A stretch of 64,000 bases of DNA from assembly GCF_001905825.1 (NCBI RefSeq), contig NZ_LIVV01000001.1, forward strand, positions 351,299 to 415,298, read 5' to 3'. A program made the position numbers and the translations under genes. The notes beneath the pieces were generated by a model. The model had not been told where the DNA came from, did no database searches, and worked only from the letters and a program-made list of their open reading frames with translations. This document shows, piece by piece, positions 23,857-32,391 of this stretch (position 1 is its first letter; each line of letters starts with the position of its first letter). Source of the stretch: Streptomyces sp. CB02009 (GTDB lineage: Bacteria > Actinomycetota > Actinomycetes > Streptomycetales > Streptomycetaceae).

Positions 23857-26097
23857 CTACGCGATGTGGTTGAACCTGCTGCCCTCGCCCGCGTACAGCG
23901 GCGTCGTCTGGCGGCTGAACGGGGCCGTGGCGGAGCCCGTCGAGCGGTAGACGTACGTGCCGGCGGCGCCGTACGCGACCAGGTCCGGGCGGCCGTCGCC
24001 GGTCACGTCGCCGGCGCCGACGAGCTGGCTGAAGCCGCCCCAGCCGCCGCCCACGCGCACGCGGGTGGAGTACGAGTAGCCGTTGCTCGGGTAGAGCCAG
24101 AGGACGCCGTCCTTGTCCCGGGCGAGCAGATCGCCGCCCTTGTCGCCGGCGATGTCGCCGACGGCGGTCAGCTGGTTGTAGGCCCCCCAGCCGCCGCCCA
24201 TCCGGACCCGGGTCCCGTACGGCTTCGCGGCGTCCCCGGTGCCCGGGTAGAACCACAGGTACCCCGCGGTGTCGACGGCGAAGAGGTCCGCCCTGCCGTC
24301 CGCCGCGAGGTCGGAGCCGCCGGCGAGCCTGGTGTAGCCGCCCCAGCCGGCGCCGATCCGGTAGCGGGTGGCGAAGGTGCCGTCGCCCTTGCCCAGGTAG
24401 TGCCAGAGCACTCCGGTGCCGTCCAGGGCGACCAGGTCGCCGCTCGTCCCCCCGCCGATGTTCCCGACGGCCTCGATCTGCCGGTAGGTGTTCCAGCCCG
24501 GCCCGACCTTCGTCCGCTTGGACGGCGTCGCCTGCCCGCCGACCGGCCAGTCGAAGAGGTCGTCGCTCCAGAGCACCCCGGCGGAGTCACGGGCGAGGAG
24601 GTCGGCGGAGCCGTTGTCGGTGAAGTCGTGGAGGCTGGCCCGGCGGGACACCGTGAACGCTCCTGAGGCCGTGCCGGGAGCGCCGACACCGTCGAGCGGA
24701 GTGGCCGTCAGCTGCCAGGAGTAGGCGCCGTTCGGGGCGCTCGCCCCGTTCAGGAGCCCGTCCCACGCGAAGGCGAAGCGGGCGGGAACGCCGGACTCCG
24801 TCAGGCGCGTCACCAGCTTCCTGCCCGACCGCTGGTGGGTCAGCGTCAGCTCCACGCGCGCGTCGCCGCGCGACAGCGCCCACTCCATCGCCGTCGTGAC
24901 CGGCTTCTCCAGGTCGACCGCCGTCGGGACCTTCGACTCCGTCACCTGCACGCCGAGCACCCGGCCGGTGTCGGCGACGGGGCTCACCGTCGGCGTGCCG
25001 CCGGGGCCCTCGGTGATCCGGAACAGGCCGTCCGACTCGGTCGTCGCACCCCGCACCAGCAGGCTGCCGTCGGGGGAGTGCGCGACGGAGGAGTAGTTCA
25101 CCAGGAGCTTGGCGGGCGCGCCGCCCGTGGCGATGTTCCGCGCGTACAGCGGGGTGAGGACCTCGGGTCCGGCGGACGGGTCGCGCCGTGCCGCGTACAG
25201 GGCCGTGTCGCCGACGATCCCGGCGAGGACCGGCTGCCCCGGGATGTCGCCGAGCGGGATGCTCCTGGCGATCCCGGAGGCGCGCACGGCCAGCTCGTGG
25301 CCGCCCGCCGTGGCGCCCTGGATCCACGCGCGGTACTTCGGCGTGAACGCGCCCGTCGCCGCCGCCTCGTCCCAGTTCCCCGCGCCGCCGGTCCACTCCT
25401 GGTCGATGGGGGTGCCCGTGGTCACGGGGACCCGGGCCTCCCAGGCGTACGGGGTGGGACGGTCGACCGGGCCGCGGAACCCCTTGCCGAGGATCAGGAC
25501 GACGGGCCTGCCGTCCGCGCCCCTGCCCGCGGCGACGACCTTGTGCGCGGTCTCGGTCTCGTCGCGGTACGTGTTCGACAGCTTCGTCTTCCGGACGACG
25601 CCGTTCACGTTCTCCAGCTGCCACAGCTCCCGGCCCGTGCCGGTCGTGGGCACGCTCACGTACAGGACGGAGCCGGCCACGCCCACGACCTCGGCGCCGA
25701 AACCGAACGTGCCGACGCTGTGGTTGACGTACGTGGAGGTCGTCGGGTGGTAGGCGACGATTCTGCTGCCGTCGCCCGTCACGATGTAGTCGGAGACGGA
25801 GTCGTAGCCGTGCGGCCCGCCCAGGGGCGACACGCTGCCGTCGTTCCTGTGCCACTCCAGGGCGACGGCGCCGTTCTCGTCCGTGCAGGTCGTGACGTAC
25901 CCGAAGGAGCCGGTGGAGACGATCTCGGCCGCGGCGGGCAGCAGGCCGGGGGCGGTCGGCACGCACCGCCCGTCGGCGGAGGCGGCGGTGGGCGCGGCGA
26001 CGGCCGGGGCGGTGACGAGCGTCCCCGTCACGGCGGTGACGGTGCTCAGGGCGAGGAGGGCGGCGGCGAGGCGGCGCCCGGACATGCGGTGGTTCAC
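23857..26097 (-). CDS. secreted FG-GAP/VCBS-repeat protein
   Basis: A 746-residue exported protein. A Sec signal peptide (MSGRRLAAALLALSTVTAV, cleavage near APAVAAP) precedes about 450 residues of beta-rich sequence resembling a propeller plus an Ig-like segment (WDGLLNGASAPNGAYSW). The last 240 residues hold four or more FG-GAP-like repeats, each with a Asp-Leu-hydrophobic-Ala-Asp element such as GSADLLARDSAGVLW and GDLVALDGTGVLW, and a W-x-x-Y/F-x-Q step. FG-GAP repeats form beta-propellers that bind Ca2+, as in integrin alpha chains. Function unknown; adhesion or sugar binding is plausible. Confidence 0.85.
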   Translation of the reverse strand: MNHRMSGRRLAAALLALSTVTAVTGTLVTAPAVAAPTAASADGRCVPTAPGLLPAAAEIVSTGSFGYVTTCTDENGAVALEWHRNDGSVSPLGGPHGYDSVSDYIVTGDGSRIVAYHPTTSTYVNHSVGTFGFGAEVVGVAGSVLYVSVPTTGTGRELWQLENVNGVVRKTKLSNTYRDETETAHKVVAAGRGADGRPVVLILGKGFRGPVDRPTPYAWEARVPVTTGTPIDQEWTGGAGNWDEAAATGAFTPKYRAWIQGATAGGHELAVRASGIARSIPLGDIPGQPVLAGIVGDTALYAARRDPSAGPEVLTPLYARNIATGGAPAKLLVNYSSVAHSPDGSLLVRGATTESDGLFRITEGPGGTPTVSPVADTGRVLGVQVTESKVPTAVDLEKPVTTAMEWALSRGDARVELTLTHQRSGRKLVTRLTESGVPARFAFAWDGLLNGASAPNGAYSWQLTATPLDGVGAPGTASGAFTVSRRASLHDFTDNGSADLLARDSAGVLWSDDLFDWPVGGQATPSKRTKVGPGWNTYRQIEAVGNIGGGTSGDLVALDGTGVLWHYLGKGDGTFATRYRIGAGWGGYTRLAGGSDLAADGRADLFAVDTAGYLWFYPGTGDAAKPYGTRVRMGGGWGAYNQLTAVGDIAGDKGGDLLARDKDGVLWLYPSNGYSYSTRVRVGGGWGGFSQLVGAGDVTGDGRPDLVAYGAAGTYVYRSTGSATAPFSRQTTPLYAGEGSRFNHIA

Positions 26098-26163
26098 GGT
26101 TCCCCCGAATGAGATCAGTGTGTCCGGTCAGACTCATGATCGCTTCGAGTGGTTGTACGGGCG

Positions 26164-27570
26164 TTACGCCGAGGCCCTGCCCAGGCCCCCGGATCCGCCG
26201 TTCGTGGGCGGGTACGCGGGGCGTTCCGGAATGGCGGGGGAGCCGTGGGTGGCCGGGAGGGGCGGCAGGGACGGCTGCTGCAGCCAGGCCCTGAGGAGTC
26301 CGTCCACCGGCTCCGTCGCGTAGCGGGACACATGGGCCGTGAAGGTCGCCGTGGTCACCACGCCGTGCCGGTGCGCGGTCGCCCAGTCGCGCAGCATGCG
26401 GAAGAAGGCGGCGTCGCCCAGGGCGCAGCGGATCGCGTGCACGGTGAGACCCCCGCGCTCGTACAGCCGGTCGTCGAACATCAGCTTGCGCCCGGGGTCG
26501 GCGAGCTTCAGGTCCTGCGGCTGCGTGGCGAGCAGCCGGTACGCGGTCCCCGCGAGCTCCTGCGCGGTGCGGCCGCCGGACCGCTCCGACCAGAGCCACT
26601 CGGCGTACTTCGCCAGGCCCTCGTTCAGCCAGATGTGCCGCCAGTCGCCGATGGTCACGCTGTTGCCGAACCACTGGTGCGCGAGCTCGTGCGCGACGAG
26701 GCGCTCCGAACCGCGCCCGCCGTCCACGTGGTTGGCGCCGAAGAGAGAGAGCCCCTGGGCCTCCACCGGCACGTCGAACTCCTCGTCGGAGACGACCACC
26801 GCGTACTCGCCGAACGGATACGGCCCGAACAGTTCCTCGAACAGCTGCATCATCGCGGGCTGCCGGGCGAAGTCACGGGAGAAGCGGGGCAGCAGGTGCG
26901 CCGGCACATGGGCGGTCTGCGGCACCCCGCCGAGCCCGGGGTCCCCGAGCAGCACCGTCTGGTGCATGCCGATGGAGAGCCCGACCAGATAGCTGGACGT
27001 CGGCGCGGACTGCTCGTACACCCAGGTGGTCGTGCTGGCCTTGGTCGTACGGGTGAGCAGCCGCCCGCCCGCCACCACCGTGTACGCGGAGGGCGTGTTC
27101 ACCGAGATCTGGTACGAGGCCTTGTCGGCGGGCCGGTCGTTGCACGGGTACCAGGAGGGGGCGCCGACGGGCTGGCTCGCGACCAGCGCGCCGTCCGTCA
27201 GCTCCTCCCAGCCCAGCCCGCCCCACGGGCTGCGCACCGGCTTGGGGTTGCCCGCGTAGTGCACCTCGACGGTGAACGCGGCGCCCGCGGACAGCGGCTT
27301 GGCCGGCCGGACGCGGAGTTTGCCGCCGCGGTGGGTGTAGTGCGGGGCGCGGCCGTTCACCAGGAGCCGGCCGACCTTGAACTCGGAGAGGTTCAGATGG
27401 AACTCGGTGAGCGGCGCCCGGCCGGCGATGGCGCTGAGCCGCGCCGTCCCGGCCAGCCGGTTGGGACCGGGACGGTACTCCAGAGCGAGTTCGTACCGAT
27501 GCACGCGGTAACGGGAGTCGCCGTGGTCGGGGAAGTACGGGTCCTGTGCCGTTGTCCGCTCGCCGCTCAA
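26164..27570 (-). CDS. M1 family metallo-aminopeptidase
   Basis: A 468-residue zinc aminopeptidase. The site is complete: H294-E295-x-x-H298 in HELAHQWFGN and the third ligand E317 in IWLNEGLAKY, 18 residues later. The N-terminal domain (YRVHRYELALEYRPGPNRL) is the usual M1 beta-saddle; no C-terminal ARM domain is present, so it is short. I prefer TTG 27570 (GGGAG 5 bases upstream); GTG 27627, overlapping the synthetase stop, is a possible alternative. It follows directly on the Pls-like synthetase. In known poly-lysine producers zinc aminopeptidases degrade the polymer, so self-protection or length control is the likely role. Confidence 0.88.
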   Translation of the reverse strand: MSGERTTAQDPYFPDHGDSRYRVHRYELALEYRPGPNRLAGTARLSAIAGRAPLTEFHLNLSEFKVGRLLVNGRAPHYTHRGGKLRVRPAKPLSAGAAFTVEVHYAGNPKPVRSPWGGLGWEELTDGALVASQPVGAPSWYPCNDRPADKASYQISVNTPSAYTVVAGGRLLTRTTKASTTTWVYEQSAPTSSYLVGLSIGMHQTVLLGDPGLGGVPQTAHVPAHLLPRFSRDFARQPAMMQLFEELFGPYPFGEYAVVVSDEEFDVPVEAQGLSLFGANHVDGGRGSERLVAHELAHQWFGNSVTIGDWRHIWLNEGLAKYAEWLWSERSGGRTAQELAGTAYRLLATQPQDLKLADPGRKLMFDDRLYERGGLTVHAIRCALGDAAFFRMLRDWATAHRHGVVTTATFTAHVSRYATEPVDGLLRAWLQQPSLPPLPATHGSPAIPERPAYPPTNGGSGGLGRASA

Positions 27571-27614
27571 CTCTGCTCCCGCTCCCTGCCCTGTGCCGTG
27601 CTCGTGCTGCCCGT

Positions 27615-30600
27615 TCAGGCCCGCCACGCCTCGATCGGATTGCCCAGCCAGCGGGTGTCGGCGGGGACGGATTCCCCGGCCATCACGAGAGAGGCGGGAC
27701 CCAGCGTGCTGCGGGCCCCGACCGAACTGCCGGGCAGGACGATTCCGCCCGGACCCAGAGTGGCGCCCTCGCGGAGGACCACAGTATCCGTCCTCAAGAT
27801 CCGGTCGTGGAAGAGGTGAGTCTGCAGGACGCACCCGCGGTTCACACTGACCGCGTCACCGAGGACGACCAGGTCCGTCTCGGGGAGCCAGTAGCTCTCG
27901 CACCACACGCCCCGGCCCACCCGGGCCCCGAGCCCGCGCAGCCACAGGTTGAGCAGCGGGGTGCCCGGCACCGATCCGACCAGCCACGGCACGGCGAGGA
28001 CCTCGACGAACGTGTCGGCCAGCTCGTTGCGCCACACGAAGCCGGACCAGAGCGGGTGCTCGCCCGTCCGGTGCCGGCCCACGAGCAGCCACTTCGCCGC
28101 CACCGAGAGCAGGCACGCGGCCGCGCCCGCGGCGAGCAGGACCGCCCCGGACAGCAGCGCCGCGCCCCAGACGCCCAGGCCGGTCGCCGTGGCCAGGGCG
28201 CAGAGGGCCGCCACGGTCAGCACCGCCAGTGCGGCCGAGGAGAACACCGGGAGCAGCCGGAACAGCTCCACGAGTCCGCGCGCCCACAGCAGCCGCGCGG
28301 GCGGGTCGTACGTACGGCTCCGGTCGGAGGCCGCCGCGGACCGCGGCAGCCTGACCGGGGGCAGGCCCAGGTACGAGCTGCCCTTCTTGGCCTTCTTCGG
28401 CGTCGCCGACAGCACGCCGACCAGTCCGTCGTCCGGCACCGTGCGGCCCGGAGCGGTCATGCCCGAGTTGCCGAGGAACGCCCGCCGGCCGATCTCGGAG
28501 TGCCCGATCCGCACCCAGCCGCCGCCCAGCTCGTACGGGGCGGTCAGGGTGTCGTCGGCGAGGAAGGCACCCTCGCCGACCGTGGTGAGGCTCGGCAGCG
28601 CGAGCACCGTGGACACCTCGGCGCCCCGCCCGATCTTCATCCCGAGCAGCCGCAGCCAGACCGGGGTGATCAGCCCGGCGTACAGCGGGAACAGCGTCTC
28701 GCGCGCCAGGTCCATCAGCTGCGTGACGGTCCACGCCTGCCAGGCGACCCGGCTGTGCGTCGGATGGCTGCCGGTGCGCAGCCCGAGGCTCAGCAGCCGG
28801 ACCGGGACGAGGACGAGCGAGGCGTAGGCGAGCCCGTAGGCGAGGGCCCCGGGCACCACGGCGAGCAGCGCTCCCCGCAGCGCCTCGGCCAGCCCCGCGC
28901 CGGCGGGGACGAAGCGGCTCACGACCAGCAGCGCGGGCACGGCGGCGAGCACCGGCAGCACCGACAGGAAGAAGCCGGTGGCCCCGTACACGGCCCGCCA
29001 GTGGAGCGGGCGGGCCGGCCGCTCCTTGGGCCAGTTCCGTTTGGCCTTGCCTAGCTTGCCCGCGGGCGCGCCCGCCCAGCGCTGCCCGGTCGGGATCTGC
29101 CCCGCCACGGCCGAGCCGGGGGCCACCTCGGCCCGCTTGCCGACCCGCGCCCCGGGGAACAGCAGGCTGCGCGTGCCGACCACGGCGCCCGCGCCGACCT
29201 TGACGGGGCCGATCTCCAGCCGGTCGCCGTCCAGCCAGTAGCCGGAGAGGTCCACCTCGGACTCCACGGCGCAGCCGCGGCCGAGCTTGAGCATGCCGGT
29301 GACCGGCGGCAGCGAGTGCAGGTCCACGTCGGGGCCCACCTTGGCGCCCAGCGCCCGCGCGTACCGCTCCAGCCAGGATCCGGTGAGCGAGGTCGCGCCG
29401 ACGAACTCGGCGAGCCGCTCGGCCGTCCACAGCCGCAGATGGACACTGCCGCCGCGCGGGTGGCGGCCGGCCCTCACCCCGCGCAGCAGCAGCCGTGCGC
29501 CGCCCGCGGCGATCGCCAGCCGGCCGGGCGGACTGAACAGCAGCGCCGCACCGGCGGCCACCACCCACCACGAGGCGGTCGGCGCCCACGGGTAGGCCCC
29601 GAACCGGTGCAGGACGTTGCCCAGGGCGAGCAGCGCCACCGTCCAGCGGAGCCCGATCACGGTGAACAGCGGAAGCAGCAGGACGCTCTGGAGGAACCCG
29701 GCCCGGAACGGAACCGGCGGAATCGTCCGTACGGCCCCGTCGTCCTGGACCGACTTCTCCAGGCGGCGGGCCAGCTTGCGCAGGGTCGGCTGCTGGTAGA
29801 TGTCGACGACGGCCGCGCTCGGATAGCGGGTGCGCAGCCGGGTGGTCAGCTGGGCGGCGGCGAGGCTGCTGCCGCCGATCGCGAAGAAGTCGTCGGCGGC
29901 GCCGGTGACGGCCACCCCGAGGGTCTCGCTCCACTGCTCGGCGAGCCAGGCCTCCGTGCCGTACAGCTGCTCGGCGGGACCGGTGGTCTCCAGGTCGGGG
30001 AGGGGCCACGGCAGCGCGTCCCGGTCCACCTTGCCCGACGTGCGGGTGGGCAGCTCGGCGACGGGCGCGAGGAGCGGCACGAGGGCCGCGGGGAGCTCGG
30101 CCCGCAGCCGCTCGACCGCCGCCGCGTGGTCCCAGCCCTCCTGCGTGACGAGATAGCCGACGAGCAGCTGGTTGCCGCTGCGCGCGGTGCGGACGGCGGC
30201 GGCCGCGCCGGCGACACCGGGCAGGCCCTGGAGGGCGGAGTCCACCTCGCCCAGCTCGATGCGCCGGCCGCCGAGCTTGATCTGCTCGTCGCCGCGGCCC
30301 AGGAAGACCAGCCCCTCCGGCTCCGCGCGGACCAGGTCGCCGCTGCGGTAGGCGCGCTCCCAGCCGAGCGACTCCAGCGGGGCGTACTTCTCCGCGTCCT
30401 TCTCGGGGTCGAGGTAGCGGGCGAGACCGACGCCGCCGATCACCAGCTGGCCGCTGCCGCCCATCGGCACCGGCTCGCCGGACTCGTCGACCACGGCCAG
30501 CTCCCAGCCGTTCAGCGGGAGGCCGATCCTGATCGGCTCCTCACCGGTCAGCAGGGAGGCGCAGGCGACGACGGTCGCCTCGGTGGGGCCGTACGTGTTC

Positions 30601-31523
30601 CACACCTCGCGGCCCTCGGTGACCAGGCGCTGGGTCAGCTCGGGCGGGCAGGCCTCGCCGCCGAAGATCAGCAGCCGGACCTCGTCGAGGGTCTCCGGGT
30701 CCCAGAGCGCGGCGAGGGTCGGCACGGTGGAGACCACGGTGATCTCCTGCTCCACCAGCCAGGGGCCGAGGTCCGCGCCGCTGCGCACCTGCGACCGGGG
30801 GACGGGCACCAGGCAGGCGCCGTAGCGCCACGCCAGCCACATCTCCTCGCACGAGGCGTCGAAGGCGACGGAGAGGCCCGCCATGACCCGGTCGCCGGGT
30901 CCGATCGGCTCGTCGGCGAGGAACAGCGCGGCCTCGGCGTCCACGAACGCGGCGGCGCTGCGGTGGCTGACCGCCACACCCTTGGGCTTGCCCGTGGAGC
31001 CCGAGGTGAAGATGATCCACGCGTCGTGGCCGGGCCCGGGGCGCGCCGCGGCGGCCGCCGCGGCCTCCCGCCCGACGACGTCGATCCGCTGCTCCGCGCC
31101 GACCACGGCCCGCACGCCGGCCTCGCCGAAGACCAGCTCGGCCCGCTCGTCCGGGTCCTCCGCGTCGACCGGCACGTAGGCGGCTCCCACGGCGAGCACG
31201 GCGAGGACGGACGCGTACAGCTCGTTCGTCCCGGACGGCACCCGGATGCCCACCCGGTCGCCCAGCCCCACACCGGCGGCCGCGAGGGCGCGCCTGCGCC
31301 GCTCGACCTCCGCGGCCAGGGCCCGGTAGGTCAGCCGGACGGTGCCGTCGTCCAGGGCGAGCTCGTCGGGGTAGGCCCGTACCGAGGCCTCGAAGATGTC
31401 GACGAGGGTGCGCACCGGGGCGGCGGGCCCGGCGGAGAACCGGGCGGACTTCCCGGACTCCTCCTCCCACGGATCCCCGTCGTGGAGCAGAGTGGTGTCA
31501 CCGTGCTCGGGTGTGGCTGCCAT
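27615..31523 (-). CDS. pls: Pls-like amino-acid homopolymer synthetase
   Basis: A 1302-residue membrane NRPS with the build of epsilon-poly-L-lysine synthetase. Adenylation domain at about 40-520: FTSGSTGKPKG, FDASCEEMW, NTYGPTE, YRSGD and TSGKVDR. Carrier domain with phosphopantetheine Ser553 in FFAIGGSSL. Residues 620-1302 hold several membrane helices alternating with three hexapeptide-like soluble domains (LKLGRGCAVESEVDL, MKIGRGAEVSTVLAL, VVLGDAVSVNRGCVL), the tandem domains that join monomers in Pls. There is no condensation or thioesterase domain. Reading the substrate pocket against PheA gives D-A-E-S-I-G-T-V-V-K, close to lysine codes. The product is probably a cationic homopolymer. 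Confidence 0.9.
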   Translation of the reverse strand: MAATPEHGDTTLLHDGDPWEEESGKSARFSAGPAAPVRTLVDIFEASVRAYPDELALDDGTVRLTYRALAAEVERRRRALAAAGVGLGDRVGIRVPSGTNELYASVLAVLAVGAAYVPVDAEDPDERAELVFGEAGVRAVVGAEQRIDVVGREAAAAAAARPGPGHDAWIIFTSGSTGKPKGVAVSHRSAAAFVDAEAALFLADEPIGPGDRVMAGLSVAFDASCEEMWLAWRYGACLVPVPRSQVRSGADLGPWLVEQEITVVSTVPTLAALWDPETLDEVRLLIFGGEACPPELTQRLVTEGREVWNTYGPTEATVVACASLLTGEEPIRIGLPLNGWELAVVDESGEPVPMGGSGQLVIGGVGLARYLDPEKDAEKYAPLESLGWERAYRSGDLVRAEPEGLVFLGRGDEQIKLGGRRIELGEVDSALQGLPGVAGAAAAVRTARSGNQLLVGYLVTQEGWDHAAAVERLRAELPAALVPLLAPVAELPTRTSGKVDRDALPWPLPDLETTGPAEQLYGTEAWLAEQWSETLGVAVTGAADDFFAIGGSSLAAAQLTTRLRTRYPSAAVVDIYQQPTLRKLARRLEKSVQDDGAVRTIPPVPFRAGFLQSVLLLPLFTVIGLRWTVALLALGNVLHRFGAYPWAPTASWWVVAAGAALLFSPPGRLAIAAGGARLLLRGVRAGRHPRGGSVHLRLWTAERLAEFVGATSLTGSWLERYARALGAKVGPDVDLHSLPPVTGMLKLGRGCAVESEVDLSGYWLDGDRLEIGPVKVGAGAVVGTRSLLFPGARVGKRAEVAPGSAVAGQIPTGQRWAGAPAGKLGKAKRNWPKERPARPLHWRAVYGATGFFLSVLPVLAAVPALLVVSRFVPAGAGLAEALRGALLAVVPGALAYGLAYASLVLVPVRLLSLGLRTGSHPTHSRVAWQAWTVTQLMDLARETLFPLYAGLITPVWLRLLGMKIGRGAEVSTVLALPSLTTVGEGAFLADDTLTAPYELGGGWVRIGHSEIGRRAFLGNSGMTAPGRTVPDDGLVGVLSATPKKAKKGSSYLGLPPVRLPRSAAASDRSRTYDPPARLLWARGLVELFRLLPVFSSAALAVLTVAALCALATATGLGVWGAALLSGAVLLAAGAAACLLSVAAKWLLVGRHRTGEHPLWSGFVWRNELADTFVEVLAVPWLVGSVPGTPLLNLWLRGLGARVGRGVWCESYWLPETDLVVLGDAVSVNRGCVLQTHLFHDRILRTDTVVLREGATLGPGGIVLPGSSVGARSTLGPASLVMAGESVPADTRWLGNPIEAWRA

Positions 31524-31737
31524 CGGACCTCGCGTCTCGTTCCCGGCAACGTCCGGGTCGTCGGGCGGAGCCCGGGTCTGCCCGGGTTGTTCCGATCCGA
31601 CGCCAAACAGCCCGCCAGTCTAATGCGTCGGCCAGGATTCTCCGGTCGACACCTTGCGCGTGGCTGGTTGCGGAAGGTATGGAAGGCGGATTCCGGGTGA
31701 CCGTCCGGTGTCCGGTGACAGGCGGGCGTCCGCCGCC

Positions 31738-32361
31738 TCAGCCACCCGCCAGCGCGGCGACCCCCGGACCGCGGAGGTCCGTCAGCACCGCCGTGCGGCC
31801 CGTCACCGCGAGCAGCAGGGACAGCGCGGGGCCCTCGGCCTCCGGCCCCGTCCCGATCGTCAGGTCGGCGTCCGTCGCCGTGATCCGGACACGGGACAGG
31901 GTCTCCTTCGCTCCGCCGAACGACACCGGGGTGCGCGCCTGGAGCCGGAGGGCCCGGTCGACGGCCCGCGGCGGGTAGGCGCGGGCGAGGCCCAGGGGCC
32001 GACGGATGTCCTCCCCGTGGACGATCTCCTCGACGAGCCGGCTGTCCAGGGGAGCGGGTGGCGCCGACGTCCTCGACGCCACCCGGCGGAACCGCTCCAG
32101 GGTCTCCTGCGGAGTGGTCCCGCGCGCGCGTTCCACCCCGCGCGTGTTCTGGCGGTCGAAGTCGAACCGGGCGCGCACCAGGTCCGTGAGGAAACCGATG
32201 CGCGTCGCACGGGCGTTGTCGACCAGATGGGCGAGCACGTCGTGCACGGTCCAGCCGTCGCAGAGCGACGGCCTGCTCCACTGCGCGTCGTCGAGCCGCG
32301 TCAGGTCGCCGATCAGCGCCGCCCGCTCGGCGTGCACCATCGGCCAGACGTCGTCGGTCAC
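31738..32361 (-). CDS. maleylpyruvate isomerase-like mycothiol-dependent protein
   Basis: A 207-residue DinB/MDMPI-fold protein: MVHAERAALIGDLTRLDDAQWSRPSLCDGWTVHDVLAHLVDN, then VHGEDIRRPLGL. The first helix bundle carries the His residues that bind metal in this family (DVLAHL, EIVHGEDI). Relatives use mycothiol as cofactor for isomerisation or thiol transfer, but most are uncharacterised. The C-terminal 80 residues are the usual beta-rich MDMPI C domain. It lies between the Pls promoter region and the glycan island, about 30 bases downstream of the GH89 gene, without clear functional link to either. Confidence 0.85.
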   Translation of the reverse strand: MTDDVWPMVHAERAALIGDLTRLDDAQWSRPSLCDGWTVHDVLAHLVDNARATRIGFLTDLVRARFDFDRQNTRGVERARGTTPQETLERFRRVASRTSAPPAPLDSRLVEEIVHGEDIRRPLGLARAYPPRAVDRALRLQARTPVSFGGAKETLSRVRITATDADLTIGTGPEAEGPALSLLLAVTGRTAVLTDLRGPGVAALAGG

Positions 32362-32391
32362 GGCTTCTCCCTCGTCCTCATCGGTTCTCGG

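Noticed and set aside
21722..24256. 844-codon minus-strand open frame opposite the acyl-CoA ligase
   Set aside because: It is the mirror of a well-supported gene; the peptide is Arg/Gly/His-rich and has no recognisable domain.
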